Below the pieces are notes generated by a model. It made no database searches and was not told where the DNA came from. It worked only from the letters and a program-made list of their open reading frames with translations. Shown piece after piece: positions 47,002 to 59,500 of a stretch of 64,000 nucleotides of DNA. The translations under genes and the position numbers were made by a program. The number at the start of each line of letters is the position of its first letter. Position 1 is the first letter of the stretch. Source of the stretch: Rhytidiadelphus loreus (lineage: Eukaryota > Streptophyta > Bryopsida > Hypnales > Hylocomiaceae); assembly GCA_947034895.1 (NCBI GenBank), contig OX344765.1:749001-813000 (forward strand), read 5' to 3'.

Positions 47002-49881
47002 CTATTCATCATTGTTCTGGCCATTACCAAAAGATGCTATTGTTTCTTTGATGATGTCGATTTGTTGCTTTGGAATTGCTATCCTTGGGCCTGAAGTTCC
47101 TTCTCGAACACGAGGCTTCCAAGCTGTCATGATACAATCAATATTTGACCACGTTGGAGATATCACTCGATCTTCGCGCCACACGTTCCCTTTCTTTGTG
47201 TCCCATCCATCATATGTCTCCATATTAATGGATCGTTCTGTAGCTGGAATCCAATACTGAATCTCAATCATATGCATATGACCTGGATCCGGATTTGGAT
47301 TAGTAATGGCTCTAGCAAGCCAAAATGACTTTGGATCATCATTAGCTGGGCGCACCACAACAAAATAGCCAGCAAATGTATCACGATTAACACGGAATGA
47401 AGGACGTGGACGATCACGCCTACGTCCAACAAAGGGTGCATCCTCTGCATCTTCTTCAGGCAATGTACCATCCATTTGTCTAAGATTTGCTTCATTTTCT
47501 TCATTGATCCTCGAAGTCGGCCAAAACCCTTGCAACAATCTGGCACGTGGTTCAAGGGGTGCATCAAGAGCAGTGCGTACACCTTTCCAGTACTCTCTTA
47601 TAGGACCATTCTTCCTCCTAAACTCTCCAGATTGCTCATCATCAGCCATTCCGCTCCATTGTGCAATGAATCCGTTTAAACCTCGCTTGATCTCATTCAA
47701 AGATTTAATGTCTTGGAGAATTAGAGGTGCCGGATCACCCCTGGGCACCTTGGGAAGCCCGTCCTCAGTCTCCGACCACAAGCGAATCCCGTTGCCGTGA
47801 TCTGGTAACCAATCCCTATCTGTACACAGATTCTTGTACTCCATCAAAGGCCATCCACTAGAATGCATGTGAAATTTGAATTGTTGGGATCTCGAATGCC
47901 CTTCTAAAAAATCTCCACCTGTGCCCAAGTAGCCCTGCACAAATTTTTTGAAATCAAGAACTTCCTCAATCAAATGAGGAATGACAGGGTGCTTTTCACA
48001 ATCCATGAAGGATTTCATTAGTCTTGGAAGTGTGGGGTAGTTGTTTGTCTTCAACAAACTACTCCAACGACCAAAAAGAGCATCGATGTCTTTATGAGTA
48101 TGGCCAACAATGAGGAAGTTGATGTACACTTCCTTGAAAATGCCTTTGTATACTAGAAGTGAACAAAATGCAAAAACCCATCTGTTTTTATTGTCTCCAG
48201 ATGCATTATCAAGTTGCAAAGTCAATATTGGTGGCAAAGAATGAACTGGGATTACTCCTTCTAGAGGTGGAAGGAGGGAGTCCAAGCAAATGTCTGAGCC
48301 GTCCAGAAGAGCCTTGGTTAAAGCGGATTGGGTCCCTTCTTCAGAAAATAACTTGCGCGATGAATTCTTAGACTCTTCTTCAAGATCTCGCAACAACTTC
48401 GCAATAGAGCCAATGGTATGATTAGAGTCCGTTGGAAAAATGTCAAGCCCGTAGTGTGCATACCAAACGTCCCCATGACCATGGGCTATCATACCCTTAA
48501 CAGCAACCGGCATTTTCATAAAGGAATCGGTGGCTTTAGTCTTGTGCGAGTAGTGAGGTGAAGCAGTCTTCGAGTGATCCATTTTATCATGAATGATAGT
48601 TAGCATCTTCTCAGGAAATGCTTCGGAAATGTATCGGTTTCCATAATACAAATCTCTATGGGCCCTTTGTCCAACAAGGTGGATATCTAGCATTCTCGAC
48701 CACTTCTCTTGTGCATATGAAAGCGGAGTACATGCACACCTCAATTGTTTATATTGATCACACAAACCACATCGAGCAAAAGTGTCTCCACGAGCTTTGG
48801 GGGCAAATTCTGGGAAAGAAGCCCGTCGAATGTTGCTCAAGCCACTAGAAGATATGGGCGGCAAATTCAATGTAGCATTGGCTTCATTGAGTTTTGGTAG
48901 TTGTGCACTCCATTGAAACGCTGATGGCAAAACCATAGCAAGAACTTTCTCCCCTGACTCTAGTGTCCTCGTTTTGTGTGGCATTCTATCAGCATCGAAC
49001 ACAAGGATTGTTCTTAGCGTGGCAGTGGCTTGTAATGTATGCATCCGAGGTTTTTTGGATCCAAAATTCCCATGCTCCTCTGCTTTCCTGCCAGTTTTTG
49101 CTATATCTTTGTACCTGTAGAAAGTGGCTTTAGAAATACCATGAATTGTCCACCATGCAGTGGGACAAACATTTCTTCCCTTCAAAGTGATCCACTCCTT
49201 TCCAGAATTATCTTTATGGACTTGACCATGCACGTCAAGAAGACATTTTTTCCGAGCATACACTCCGTCATGTACATGAAGTTGAGTTCGAAGGGTTTGA
49301 ATTTGCCCACGTGGAAAAGGTTGCAAGCAATTACTGCTGCAACAAGTTTTGGTGGAGACTTCAGTGATTGCTTGAACGGTGAGAAGAGACTCTTTCTTTG
49401 GAGGGACATCAGGCTCAACCCTTTCCCGAGAGGTTTCATAGCATCGAACCCCTTTACGAGCTTTTTGATTAAGTGCTTTCATGGCCACATTGTAAATATC
49501 TGTTTGGTCATGATCATACAAACTGACACCGTCAAGAAACACTCGTGTAATGTGCCAGGAGTGCATCGACCACATCCACGTGCTTGGTACTTCCTCCTCG
49601 CACAAAGACTCTGCAATTTGCACCGCAACTCGATCGTCACCAAGAGGCTTTCCATCCACGTCGATGACAAGTGTTGGATCAACGTTCTGACAAACTCCGT
49701 GTGCGACATCAATTCCAGCTTCATTCTGCAAAGTGACGCAACGAGTGTTCCACTTCGCGCGAGGAATTTCCTCACAGTATGCAATACCAGGAGGCATTGC
49801 AGGCACTGGGTTCGCAAAATCATGTGGTCCATGAATATCCATGCTGGAAACAAAGACAATAACTTTTAGAAATAAAATCAT
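47002..49881 (-). CDS. DUF7869-type transposase-like protein, intact ORF
   Basis: An uninterrupted minus-strand frame of 959 codons. The better start is ATG 49840-49842 (MDIHGPHDF), because TTTGTTTCCAG/C just before it looks like a splice acceptor of a leader intron. Landmarks: a Cys-rich CGLCDQYKQLRCAC finger (about 48735-48775), IIHDKMDHSKT (about 48570-48600), LTLQLDNASGDNKN (about 48195-48230) and VGHTHKDIDALF (about 48080-48110). The last two are the hallmark of DUF7869 proteins of early plants and some animals. Their spaced Asp residues suggest an RNase H-like, transposase-derived fold; this is inference. The C-terminal 150 residues (YWIPATERS ... WRED) recall a BAH-like region. It is divergent from the 56.6-61.2 kb gene. 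Function unknown. Confidence 0.75.
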   Translation of the reverse strand: MILFLKVIVFVSSMDIHGPHDFANPVPAMPPGIAYCEEIPRAKWNTRCVTLQNEAGIDVAHGVCQNVDPTLVIDVDGKPLGDDRVAVQIAESLCEEEVPSTWMWSMHSWHITRVFLDGVSLYDHDQTDIYNVAMKALNQKARKGVRCYETSRERVEPDVPPKKESLLTVQAITEVSTKTCCSSNCLQPFPRGQIQTLRTQLHVHDGVYARKKCLLDVHGQVHKDNSGKEWITLKGRNVCPTAWWTIHGISKATFYRYKDIAKTGRKAEEHGNFGSKKPRMHTLQATATLRTILVFDADRMPHKTRTLESGEKVLAMVLPSAFQWSAQLPKLNEANATLNLPPISSSGLSNIRRASFPEFAPKARGDTFARCGLCDQYKQLRCACTPLSYAQEKWSRMLDIHLVGQRAHRDLYYGNRYISEAFPEKMLTIIHDKMDHSKTASPHYSHKTKATDSFMKMPVAVKGMIAHGHGDVWYAHYGLDIFPTDSNHTIGSIAKLLRDLEEESKNSSRKLFSEEGTQSALTKALLDGSDICLDSLLPPLEGVIPVHSLPPILTLQLDNASGDNKNRWVFAFCSLLVYKGIFKEVYINFLIVGHTHKDIDALFGRWSSLLKTNNYPTLPRLMKSFMDCEKHPVIPHLIEEVLDFKKFVQGYLGTGGDFLEGHSRSQQFKFHMHSSGWPLMEYKNLCTDRDWLPDHGNGIRLWSETEDGLPKVPRGDPAPLILQDIKSLNEIKRGLNGFIAQWSGMADDEQSGEFRRKNGPIREYWKGVRTALDAPLEPRARLLQGFWPTSRINEENEANLRQMDGTLPEEDAEDAPFVGRRRDRPRPSFRVNRDTFAGYFVVVRPANDDPKSFWLARAITNPNPDPGHMHMIEIQYWIPATERSINMETYDGWDTKKGNVWREDRVISPTWSNIDCIMTAWKPRVREGTSGPRIAIPKQQIDIIKETIASFGNGQNNDE

Positions 49882-50700
49882 TCAGTCCCAAATGCAATTT
49901 CTTATTTCGAAAGTAAATGAAAGCGATTCCACGCATAAATTCTCCGTACAATCCAATTGTCCTCGACTCGACGATACTCTAAGACTGTCATACTCTGAAT
50001 TCCTCCAAAAACACAAATCACTCTCAACTCACAGAAATATATGTGGAGTAAGGTTAAAGAATAAATATTCAATTCCATCAAAGTTGATCTCTAAGATTGT
50101 TCTTTTTCAATTACGACATACCTGTATCCTCGAGTCGAGGATAATTCCAGGATACGATATTGGCGATATTATTTAAAACAATGCGCCTCTCAATGTAGAG
50201 GACAAAAGAATTTTATCCTCACTATCTCACTGAAATATTCAGTTCGGTGTCACTAACATGATAACCACATACTGATACCATACATATATATCGTCGAATC
50301 AATGATATAGAATCCTTACTTGTTTATTTTATTTGAGAATAGGTCTAGGCGATGAACTTATAGAGTCACTTACAATAAGTACTTCAAGAGAAAATGACTC
50401 ATCATACTGTTGATAAAGTCCCTCAAAAACCAAATTATAATAATGCGAACCATCTTAAGATTCCCAGAGAAATTAATATCATCGACTCGAGGATATTAAT
50501 AATATTTCCTGATCAAACATTAACAACACTGATCGGTTTTAATTGTGAATAATAATAAATAATATCCAAATATTCCTGAAAACTATAAAGATATCATCGA
50601 CTCGAGGATAGAATGAACAGTAAGCAAATCCGAGATCATTGATATCTGACTAAGTTATCATCGAGTCGACGATAGACCACTGAATTGAGTAGATTGAAAG
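49843..50700 (-). promoter_or_regulatory. Leader intron/upstream region with palindrome cluster
   Basis: Non-coding stretch before the acceptor at 49844-49845. It holds five 19-bp palindromes at 49958, 50125, 50477, 50592 and 50656 and a degenerate one at 50289. The donor is not certain; a transcription start further upstream (50.8-51.3 kb) is likely. Confidence 0.55.
49958..50674. repeat. Palindrome cluster, left (5 sites)
   Basis: Sites at 49958-49976, 50125-50143, 50477-50495, 50592-50610 and 50656-50674. Pattern TATC-N-TCGA-N-TCGA-N-GATA, an odd-length palindrome whose half is TATCNTCGA. The site at 50125 is exactly TATCCTCGAGTCGAGGATA; 49958 has TGTC for TATC. Spacing is irregular, so it is not a tandem repeat. 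Confidence 0.9.
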
Positions 50701-50745
50701 AAACGCTTCCGGAATAATCGGCGTAAATGTAGGAGACTGTAAATT

Positions 50746-51330
50746 TCATACTCGACAATTGCGAGAGGAATACGAATTCAGAAAATATGCGCGTACTGCA
50801 CTGAGCACAACAAACAAATCACAAACCTCTTCTTCTGAAACAGATAAGAAATTGCAAGAACAACGATGACGATCGCGCTCGTTAACCACCTGAAGGACGA
50901 TATCTTTCCACGCAACTGAGGCTAGCATGCACGTTCGTTTCTGTAGAACTAACCGCTTGAAACAAGACCTCAGAAAACAAAACAACGACAATGTAACGAA
51001 ATAAACGGTCGGAGCCAAATGACCGTATAAAAGTGTCCACTCCAAACAGGAGCTCATGAACAAAATCAATAACTTGAGAAAAGAGAACGTCGGAGCACTC
51101 TTTGCGAATGAAGATGGATACAGCATAACCTAAAAGAATGAACCGTTGCGAAGGAGGCGTTCAGTACCCATGGCATGGTGGTACACAGAGAAGGAAGCTT
51201 TCCGACGAAAAAGGGCGCCAAAAATGAGCGCGGAGTTGACAATATTTGAATTCCCAAAAAATGTGGAGTAAGTGGGCATGATTCTTGGGCCCTTATTCCT
51301 GTAAAAGTTCGGTCCAGCTACAATTAGCAC
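50746..51330 (-). other. Probable 5' leader region of the DUF7869-type gene
   Basis: More GC-rich than its surroundings, with open minus-strand frames but no motifs. Its position upstream of the palindrome-bearing intron suits a first non-coding exon and promoter. A homologue of its counterpart at 55.0-55.35 kb was not evident. Confidence 0.3.
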
Positions 51331-51499
51331 TTTCTGTCAGCTTTGTGTCAAAAAGTGGGCGGCATTATAGTACTGCACCAAAATAAGTTTGGTCCTCTTC
51401 AATGTGCCGGCTACTTTTTCATTTCTAACGATTTAGCGCGGTGTATCAATTCAAGGAATTCTCAAAATTTCTCTGTATAGGCATTCAAAAGTGAAATAT

Positions 51500-51600
51500 G
51501 TAGGGTTTAGGATTTTTGGGATTAGGGTCTGCCTTAGGGTTTAGGGTTTGGGTTCAAGTTTTCTAGGGTTTAGGGTTTGCCTTTAGGGTTTAGGGTTTCG
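51500..51600 (+). repeat. Interstitial telomere-type repeats
   Basis: About seven GGGTTTAGG / TAGGGTTT words with degenerate spacers, the plant (TTTAGGG)n type. Confidence 0.8.
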
Positions 51601-54600
51601 GTTCACGGCTATGACAAGAAATACAAAATGTTAATGTGTTCTGGAGCGGAATGGAACATTTTACGTTATAGAATATTATTTTGGCCGGTTAAGGGTTTCA
51701 TTCGAAGCTCATTATTAATGAATTTAAACATTTGACCGAAGAAATATAATGCTTTGAATCGACAATATATGCGTATACCCTAAATATATGCAAATAAGAA
51801 ATGCAACACCAAATAAGTCCTACAAATTTACTAGAAATCTCAAATTCAATCAAGAATGATATATAAAAGTTATAACATGCATACAGAAATTTAAGAACAT
51901 TTATTTAGGAAGAATGACATTTCTCAACTTGATGTACATATGAAGTGCTTTATTCATGTGATGCATGGAACTTCTAGATTAAAATGTTTGAAACACTCTA
52001 AATCCTATAGTATTAATAATAAGGCCTTAGTAACCAAAATATCAACTGTCTACATCATGCCAAATATCACATGAAATCTCTTTAAAAGTGTTGAAGTAAT
52101 GACTGCATTATTTTTATAAAATTACAAATCACTATAACTAAGAATATAAAGTTCTTCATTCATTTTCTCCATAAATTTCTATTTATTTTAGTGTGTTATT
52201 GATCAAAGTAACAAGAATCTTAATTCCTCTTCTTCCTAAGAGTTTAAAGTTTATGGTTCAAAGGGTGATTACCCTAAAACCGATCATAATGATTGTGAAT
52301 TTTGCATTTTTAATGATATTATGTTCTTGTTTTATTAGGATTTTATGGTTTAAGGTTTAGGGTTTAGGGTTTAGGGTTTAGGGTTGGAATGTAAAAGGTG
52401 ATTCCGCTTCATGTTTGAAGAGTCATTATAATTCTATTAAACTACAAATTCTATGATTTTTATGCAAATATTCTTCCTAAGAACTTTGAACACAATTATA
52501 TTATTATTGTGATAACATGAAATTATTAAACTACATTAGTAGTTCTTCCATTTTACAAAGCAAAATGAAATAAAAGTATGATTTTCAAACAATATAAATA
52601 AATATATATAATTTTAGAGTCTAATGGGCAATTAGAATTCCACCAAAAAAAAGGGGGTACTAAAGATTATGCACAAAGGTGACAAACCTATTGAAGTGGA
52701 GGGAGTATCTAGTGAACTTCACCAAATATAATAAGCTTCTTCATATACATGCAGAATTGCTAATCTTTGCCTTTGATCTAAAACATTTGGAATTTGATTT
52801 ATATGTACATATTGATTAAATGTACACTTCCTCAAAATCTGCCAAGTGTTTTGTTTAGATTGTGTACCAAAATCAATTTCATTATTCATGAACAAAATTT
52901 AAAGGAGACCTTAACTTGTTTCATATAAATAACATTGAAACCAACAAAATTGTTCTGATACTATTTAAAAAAATTGTATCGTATTCTATTTAATATAAAA
53001 TTGAAATGTCCTTGGATATATTCAAGAACGATATCTAAGATACCCTAAACAAAAGTTACGAATGGTCAAAGGTAAATTCTACCCTACAAATGTGCCCTGA
53101 CTCATTCTTGCATGTCTATGTTCAATGGCATACAACAACTGAAAGATTTATTCTTATAATTTGAAAGACATCCTTTTGTAGTTCATATGGATCGATCTTA
53201 GTGATAGTTTGAAATGAGATTTAAAGAATAAAATGTTAGTCGATGTTCTTTTAAATTTTTGGAAGACCCTTAATTCGAAAACAAATTTGTATTGCTCATC
53301 TTCCTAAAGTGCTGAAATATGTCTAGATAGCTAAAAATATATTTACAATTCAAAAAATGAACATAAAATGAGCTTCAATGTTTACAATGATCATGGCTCT
53401 CATTAATCGCAAGGTAGATTAAAATAAAAGAGTTTAAAACAAATCACAATGACAATGTGAGAATACTCTGGTAATTTCGATTTTCTTGTATATACTATGT
53501 AGTACTAGAAGTATTAAAGTTTTTGTAAGCCATACCTTTGCAAATACTTGTTAAGATTTTAACTACCACTATTCTACTTTCAGAATACTACATTACTACA
53601 TATATTTATGCAAAATAGGAAGTTAAAGGATTTCAATGAAATTGAAGGTACGAATTTTCTCTAAAAATTGAGATGACACTGTTTACAATGATCGTGGCTC
53701 TCATTCAATTGAATGATTAGTTTTTTTGTAGACCCGTACTAGTGACAACGAAGACCTTTAAGTGTAATTCATCTAAAAAATCAAATTTATCCTTTTACTT
53801 CATATGTGTGTCACATTTATAATACTACAATTCTTTTTTAATAATTTTAGACAATCTTCCTCGATTGATTGAATCTCTAAAGTCACCATTTGTAGTTAAT
53901 GGAAATATGCAACTTTGATTGCAAGATATAAGCATTCAAATTCACTTACATTATTTATTTTTTTTTACCTTGTATAAATATTGGCAGCTCTATTGTACAA
54001 GCTAATTATTCTATAAAAAAAGGTCCAAAATGGTAGTGCTTCTTTAGATTCATCTTCGTAGACTACTTGGCTACATGCTTTCTAAATTTCAAATTATTTG
54101 GTATTATACAACATGTAGTAAGAAAATAGTAAAATTAAACATTATACTTCACAATGATTTAAAATACTAAATTGTTAAGGCAGAACTTTAGTAATTGAAA
54201 TATTACAATCCTTGTTGGGTTTAGGGTGTAATATATAAAATTTAATCCCATGATCTTCTAAAAACATTGAAAATTGAGTATTAAGAAGGACTTCAAAAAC
54301 ATATAATCTCTTTCGTTCTAATAAGTAGTTGCAATCCTACTTATATGTTACTAGTGTAAAACTTCCTCTTTCGAAGTCAGAAAACTGCAATTCTATTTGA
54401 TATTTTAATATGCTGATATGTGATGAAGAAACTTCCTCCTTTTGCTAGAACGGCGTCGTATTATCCTAATAATTACCAGTTTATTAAAAGTAAGGTTGTA
54501 GCCAAGAACAACTACCATAAAAATAAGAAATACAAAAAGGAACCATTATATTAGGGAAACCTTCAAATAAGTTTCGGGTTAAACAATACCAAAGTCTTCT

Positions 54601-54680
54601 TAATGGGAATTTTTAGAAGGAAATTTGAACTTATGATGTTTTGAGAAACCTTCTAAAAACAATACAAAAGTCTTCTTACT
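51601..54680. other. AT-rich intergenic DNA, no gene seen
   Basis: Very AT-rich. No frame of note on either strand, and no RNA gene recognised. TTTACAATGATC(A/G)TGGCTCTCATT occurs twice (about 53380 and 53680). Confidence 0.55.
52342..52386 (+). repeat. Interstitial telomere-type repeats, perfect run
   Basis: Four perfect TTTAGGG units in a row after a TTTAAGG unit. Confidence 0.9.
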
Positions 54681-54783
54681 CATAAATTTCATAAGGAAAT
54701 TTGAACTCCTAAGGTTTCCAAGCCAACAACAATTTTATATAGACGAACCTGAATTGCCGGCTCGATCTTGGTTCGGTACTTCC

Positions 54784-54985
54784 ATTTTGAAGGTTCGGTT
54801 CGGGTTCGGGTTCGGGTTCGGGGTTGGGGGCTTGGTTCGGGTTCGGGTTCGGGTTTGGGGTGGGGGCTGGGTTCGGGTTCGGGGTTGGGGCCGATTCGGG
54901 TTTGGGTTCGGGTTCGGGTTCGGATTCGGGGTGAGGGCTGGGGTTGGGGTCGGGGTCGGGGTCGGCGCCGGGATCGGGGCTGGGG
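54784..54985 (+). repeat. GGTTCG hexamer microsatellite
   Basis: GGTTCG(G) repeats grading into GGGGTCGGGG units. Large open frames on both strands (Pro/Asn/Arg- or Gly/Val/Arg-rich) are artefacts. It lies upstream of the first exon region of the plus-strand gene. Confidence 0.85.
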
Positions 54986-55039
54986 TCGGGGCTTCGTCTT
55001 CTTCCTCCAGTCGCGGAAGCCTCCTCCTCCATCGACGCG

Positions 55040-56588
55040 CACGCTTCTTCGACTGTTTTCGTGTGTTTTCATTTTTTGCCGTGCTTCGATCTTCGTGTGC
55101 TGTGTGTGTGAGGCACGTCCGTTTGCATTTGTGAGGCGCGGTGTGTGTGTTCGGTGTCGGCACGTCCATTTGTGTGTGTGTGTGTGTTCAGTGGAGGCAC
55201 GCTAGGGTGAGGCGCGATGGTTGAGGCGGGGTGTGTGTGTTCGGTGGCGCGCTGGTTGAGGCGCGGTGTGCGTGTTCGGTGGTGCTCGGTGTTCGGTGGT
55301 CCGCGGTTGGAGTTGAAGAAGTTGCAAGCCGCGGTAGGAGCTGAACGCTGTGAGTTCTTTCTTCCTCAATTTGTAATTTCAGCAGCTGAATTCGCACTTG
55401 AATTCCATGTCTTCTTTGAAGCTTGCACCTTTTTTGTTTTCATTCTTTGTTTGCTGTATTGAACTCCTCGGGTTTGCTGTTGTCCTCGTATTGAAGTCTG
55501 TTTCTGATTGAATTCCTTCATTTCCTTGAAATATACGTTGCTATGGAGAAACACGTTGCAGCTGGATTTCCTATTTGCATTCTCGGGTGTGATTTTGTGG
55601 TTTGGGTTTCATTTTGTTGTCTGTGAAGTATTGTAGGTTGTGGTGCTACTTAATTGCTTGACTTCAGTTGGCACGATTTCATCTTCATTTGTTTTGGAAT
55701 GTCTATGTTGATTTCCTTCAGGGTTTAGGGTTCTGTAGGGTTTGGAATGTGGCAATCAACTTTTGCTTAACGTGATTTTCATAGACATGTATTGTGATTG
55801 TAGGTGTTCAAATACTATTATAAATTCAGTGACAGTATTTCTTGTTATTTTCTGCGATTGGAAGTTGTAAGGTAGAAAAACACTTTTGGGATTTAGGGTT
55901 TATGTTAATTAGGGTTTATGGCAAACAATTAGGGTTTTGGAGTAGAATTCAAGGATGCAGACCTGAAGATCAAGACTCCCAATTTTCATAAATAGAAAAT
56001 CGTGAATAATGAAACTATATCCTCGAGTCGACGATAAGCATCCGTGAATTGAACCATTTGAACCCAACCAGAAAAAACAGCCCCTAATCTATCGTCGACT
56101 CGAGGATACCTCAATATCAAGAAGAACAAAGAGATACATCAACATCGAAACTATAATTCGAGTATATTAACCACATGATATTTGATAGGCTGACCCTCAA
56201 AATGAAATTTGTATCGTCGAGTCGAGTATACAAAATCCTCCTAAAATATCTGGAAACAGAAATGAGAGAGGTAATCCAGAATGACAGAGGAAAATTGTCA
56301 ACATCAAAAATGCTGTGAGAAGGCATTATCAGAAACATAATATTGTTGAAAACAGAAAGGGATCATCGAATCGACGATAGAGAATACATCAATATAATCG
56401 ACTCTAAAAAATGAATATCTAAAATGAATATGAAAAATCTAAAATTAATGTTTAAACTAATTGTCGAGAAGAGAAACAAATAACTCATCTTAGAAGTGAT
56501 TTCCCAATGGCATAACTCAAGTGATTATCATCGAGGCGACGATACAATTGCTGTAGAACATGTTAATTGATTTAATTGTTGTTTCCAG
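55040..56588 (+). promoter_or_regulatory. Leader exon and leader intron of the ParB-methyltransferase-like gene
   Basis: A GT-rich, then GC-rich leader runs to about 55347, where CGCT/GTGAGT is a plausible donor. A TTGTTTCCAG acceptor at 56579-56588 lies ten bases before the ATG at 56599. The intron would be about 1.24 kb and contains five palindromes. The acceptor is the same TTTCCAG type as at the start of the DUF7869-type gene. Confidence 0.45.
56018..56544. repeat. Palindrome cluster, right (5 sites)
   Basis: Sites at 56018-56036, 56090-56108, 56212-56230, 56361-56379 and 56526-56544, same TATCNTCGA half-site. 56361 starts GATC, 56212 ends GTATA, and 56526 has GCGA in the second half; each still pairs with its own other half at most positions. 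Confidence 0.9.
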
Positions 56589-56598
56589 GACATCCAAG

Positions 56599-59500
56599 AT
56601 GGAACAGCTAGACAACTATGACTACTCCACAACAAGCCACCATCTCCAACCATTTGTGAACCCCATTCCTGACGAACCGTTCATAACTGAGATGGAAGAT
56701 ACATTTGGGACACTATGGGAATTCAAGGACCATGTTCCAAATTGGACATTCGGAGTCAATCGGTGGAAGAATTATGTATACATACGCTTCCGCATACAAG
56801 GGAAGACGAACTACACACCGCTCAACATCAAGGAGAAAGTTACACTCATTGAGGAGCACCGAAAGAACTACGTGGTGATCGTCCTCCGAGAAGTTGATGA
56901 AAGTGGCAAACATCTGGACCACTGTCACTCCATTGTAATTGATGTAAACTCACAGAAAGGCAAGTTTGACCTCGATAACTTGATGACTTTCCTAGAGGGG
57001 TCTCAAATGGAGTCCTTGAATGAAGATTTCGAGAAACATGGGTACGTGCCTTGGAAAAACAGCACTGCAAAGTCAAACGCTTCGAGGCTTCGTCTCATTT
57101 TTCAGACGCTAGATCGGTATGCGTTGGCAAACGTGGAACAAGCACCATTGCTGGGACGTCCGTCAGCAGAGATCAGACGACCGACCGCGCCAACAACCGC
57201 CGGCGGCTCTGCATCAAGAGCTAATCGTCCAGGTCAGGCGCAATCCGAGCCCAAGAAGAGGGACGCAACTAATTCAGATGGAGGTGAATCGAGTCGCAAG
57301 AGGAAGAAGAGTCTCCCGGGTGATATTGTTGGGGCTGGAAGCTCCGGATCTGCTCTGACAACCAACTCAGCTGGAACAAAAGAGCGTCTACCAGATCACG
57401 TGAAGTTCGCGTCTATTCAGTGCAACTTCTGGTCCGACCATAAGGACTGTTTTCTGCAGGGGATGCAGTCCGTCACCGTTCACATAAAGCAATGCATAAT
57501 TGCTTGCGATCAATATGTGATCAGGACACTGCAGAGAGACATCGTGGACACAGTAAAGAAGGAGCTCATTCAATTCATTGATATGAAGCAAAGACAAACT
57601 CTTTGTCTTACACCTGTCGATTCTAAGAAGCAGTTGCTGAAAGTCAAGCCTAAGAACTGGGATGACATTAAAAATGGCCAATTCATGATTATCAATGGCC
57701 AGCACAGTGTAACAGCTTCTAAAGAACTTCAAATTGAAGGCTGCGGCAAAGAGCGAAGAGTACAGCTACAAACGTGGGAAGCTCTGATTGTGTGGTCCCT
57801 GGATCACAACAAACTCAGAAACATCTCGAAACATTATAACTGTACAAACCATTTGGATCACGCTCAACCGACTTGGGGGAACCAAATAATTTCCTGTCGC
57901 AATATCTGGAAGACGTACAAGCGACCCACGGACGAAAAGGATGAGGCCGTCCACAGGAAGAATAATGCATTATTCAATGTCCAGAATTATAAGGTAAGAA
58001 TCAGTTCATTTCATGTATCGTCGAGTCGATGATACATTAGATTTCCTCTTCATTTGGAACACATTATTCATTTGTCATGGCATGCCGGAACAGTCAACGA
58101 CCTTCTCGACGGTATCATCGAGCCGATGATACTGATAGCAGTTTTCTCTGACTATTCTATGTTTTATTTGCCGTGCAGAAATTCACTGACGCGGTCGTCG
58201 AGCGTTTTCAAAGCATAAATCCGGAAAATGACGGAGCTTCAATTAGTGGAACAGCAGATCTGAAGAATGAAATTCAGATTATAACCTTGCCGGACGAGCT
58301 GTTTGCTCATTGGGAATCCTTCCTTACGAAGCACACGAATGGAGAGTTGATCGACCCGGTCACTATGGAACCGTTCAACGCCAGCAAGGGGTTTAAAATG
58401 AAGAATATGGCCCTGAAGAGGGAATTCTTCAAACACTGCGGCCACTTCACGGACATCGATTTCGGAGTATTTGCACAACACCTTCTCGGCACTACTCCCA
58501 ATCGGAAGGCTACATATCCAAAAGTCTCTGTTTCGAGGACGAAAATTCTGATTTCAGACAATCTCTCACATGCAGATTGGGTCGAAAGAAGAAAGCGCAA
58601 GAAAGTTGTACTTCAAGACTTAATGGATGTCAAGAAGTCTCTATACTTTATTGATGCTGGTGGTGATGTTATTGACGAAACATGGATGTCCTGAAAGTTG
58701 CGGCATCGGTTTACCTCGGCATCATGGGATTTTCTCATTTCTCACCCTAAAGCTGAGTACTTCAAGAAGCGCCTTCGGAATGACGCTTGGACAAGGCGAG
58801 CGAAGGACCTTGAGCAGCAGTTTCCTGAAGTATTGCACATGTTCACCCGGTTCATGAAGTTGAAATATCAACTTCCGAAACCAATTGGGGGAATTCAAAT
58901 TCAGGGTATCGACATTCAAGCAAAGTCAATGGTACCGAGCACGGCGTACCAGTATGAACGCCGTGAAGTGAACCTTGCAGTTCTTGATGTTAGAGAAATT
59001 CCAAGAGCAAAGTCATCGAAGAATGTGAGCTCCATCGATCCTTTCATGACGTTCCTCCTGAAAAAGCTCAACCCCAAATTGTCAGAGCCAAATATTTGGC
59101 TCTTTATTTTGCAAGACAAGGAGGATCTTAAAGATGCAACTGTTTTTGCATCTTCGCACATGGAGCAATACGAGAAAGTGTTGACCACTTATGTTCCGAT
59201 CCGGGCAGAGATGATAAATAACGTAACGAATCGTGGTACTGCTCCGGAGGTGCCTTTACTTTTCTTATTTAAGAAAAGTAGTAACTTTGCCAAATCCTCG
59301 CGGGCATTGATGAAGCCCAAGTATGTTACGCCACCTAATTGCGTATATTATTTGGAGGCCTCAAAAAATACGGAAGCCAAATGGAGAATTGAGGCAAGCG
59401 AACTCCGAATGGAGTTCTACCTAGACATTCTACGAGATTTCGCGAAACCAGAGGAGAATGTTCTTGGAATTTTTTCGGGCCCGAAGTTCATGCTTGCGTC

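Noticed and set aside
54689..55205. Long frames in the GGTTCG repeat
   Set aside because: Open in several frames because the hexamer lacks stops; low-complexity products.
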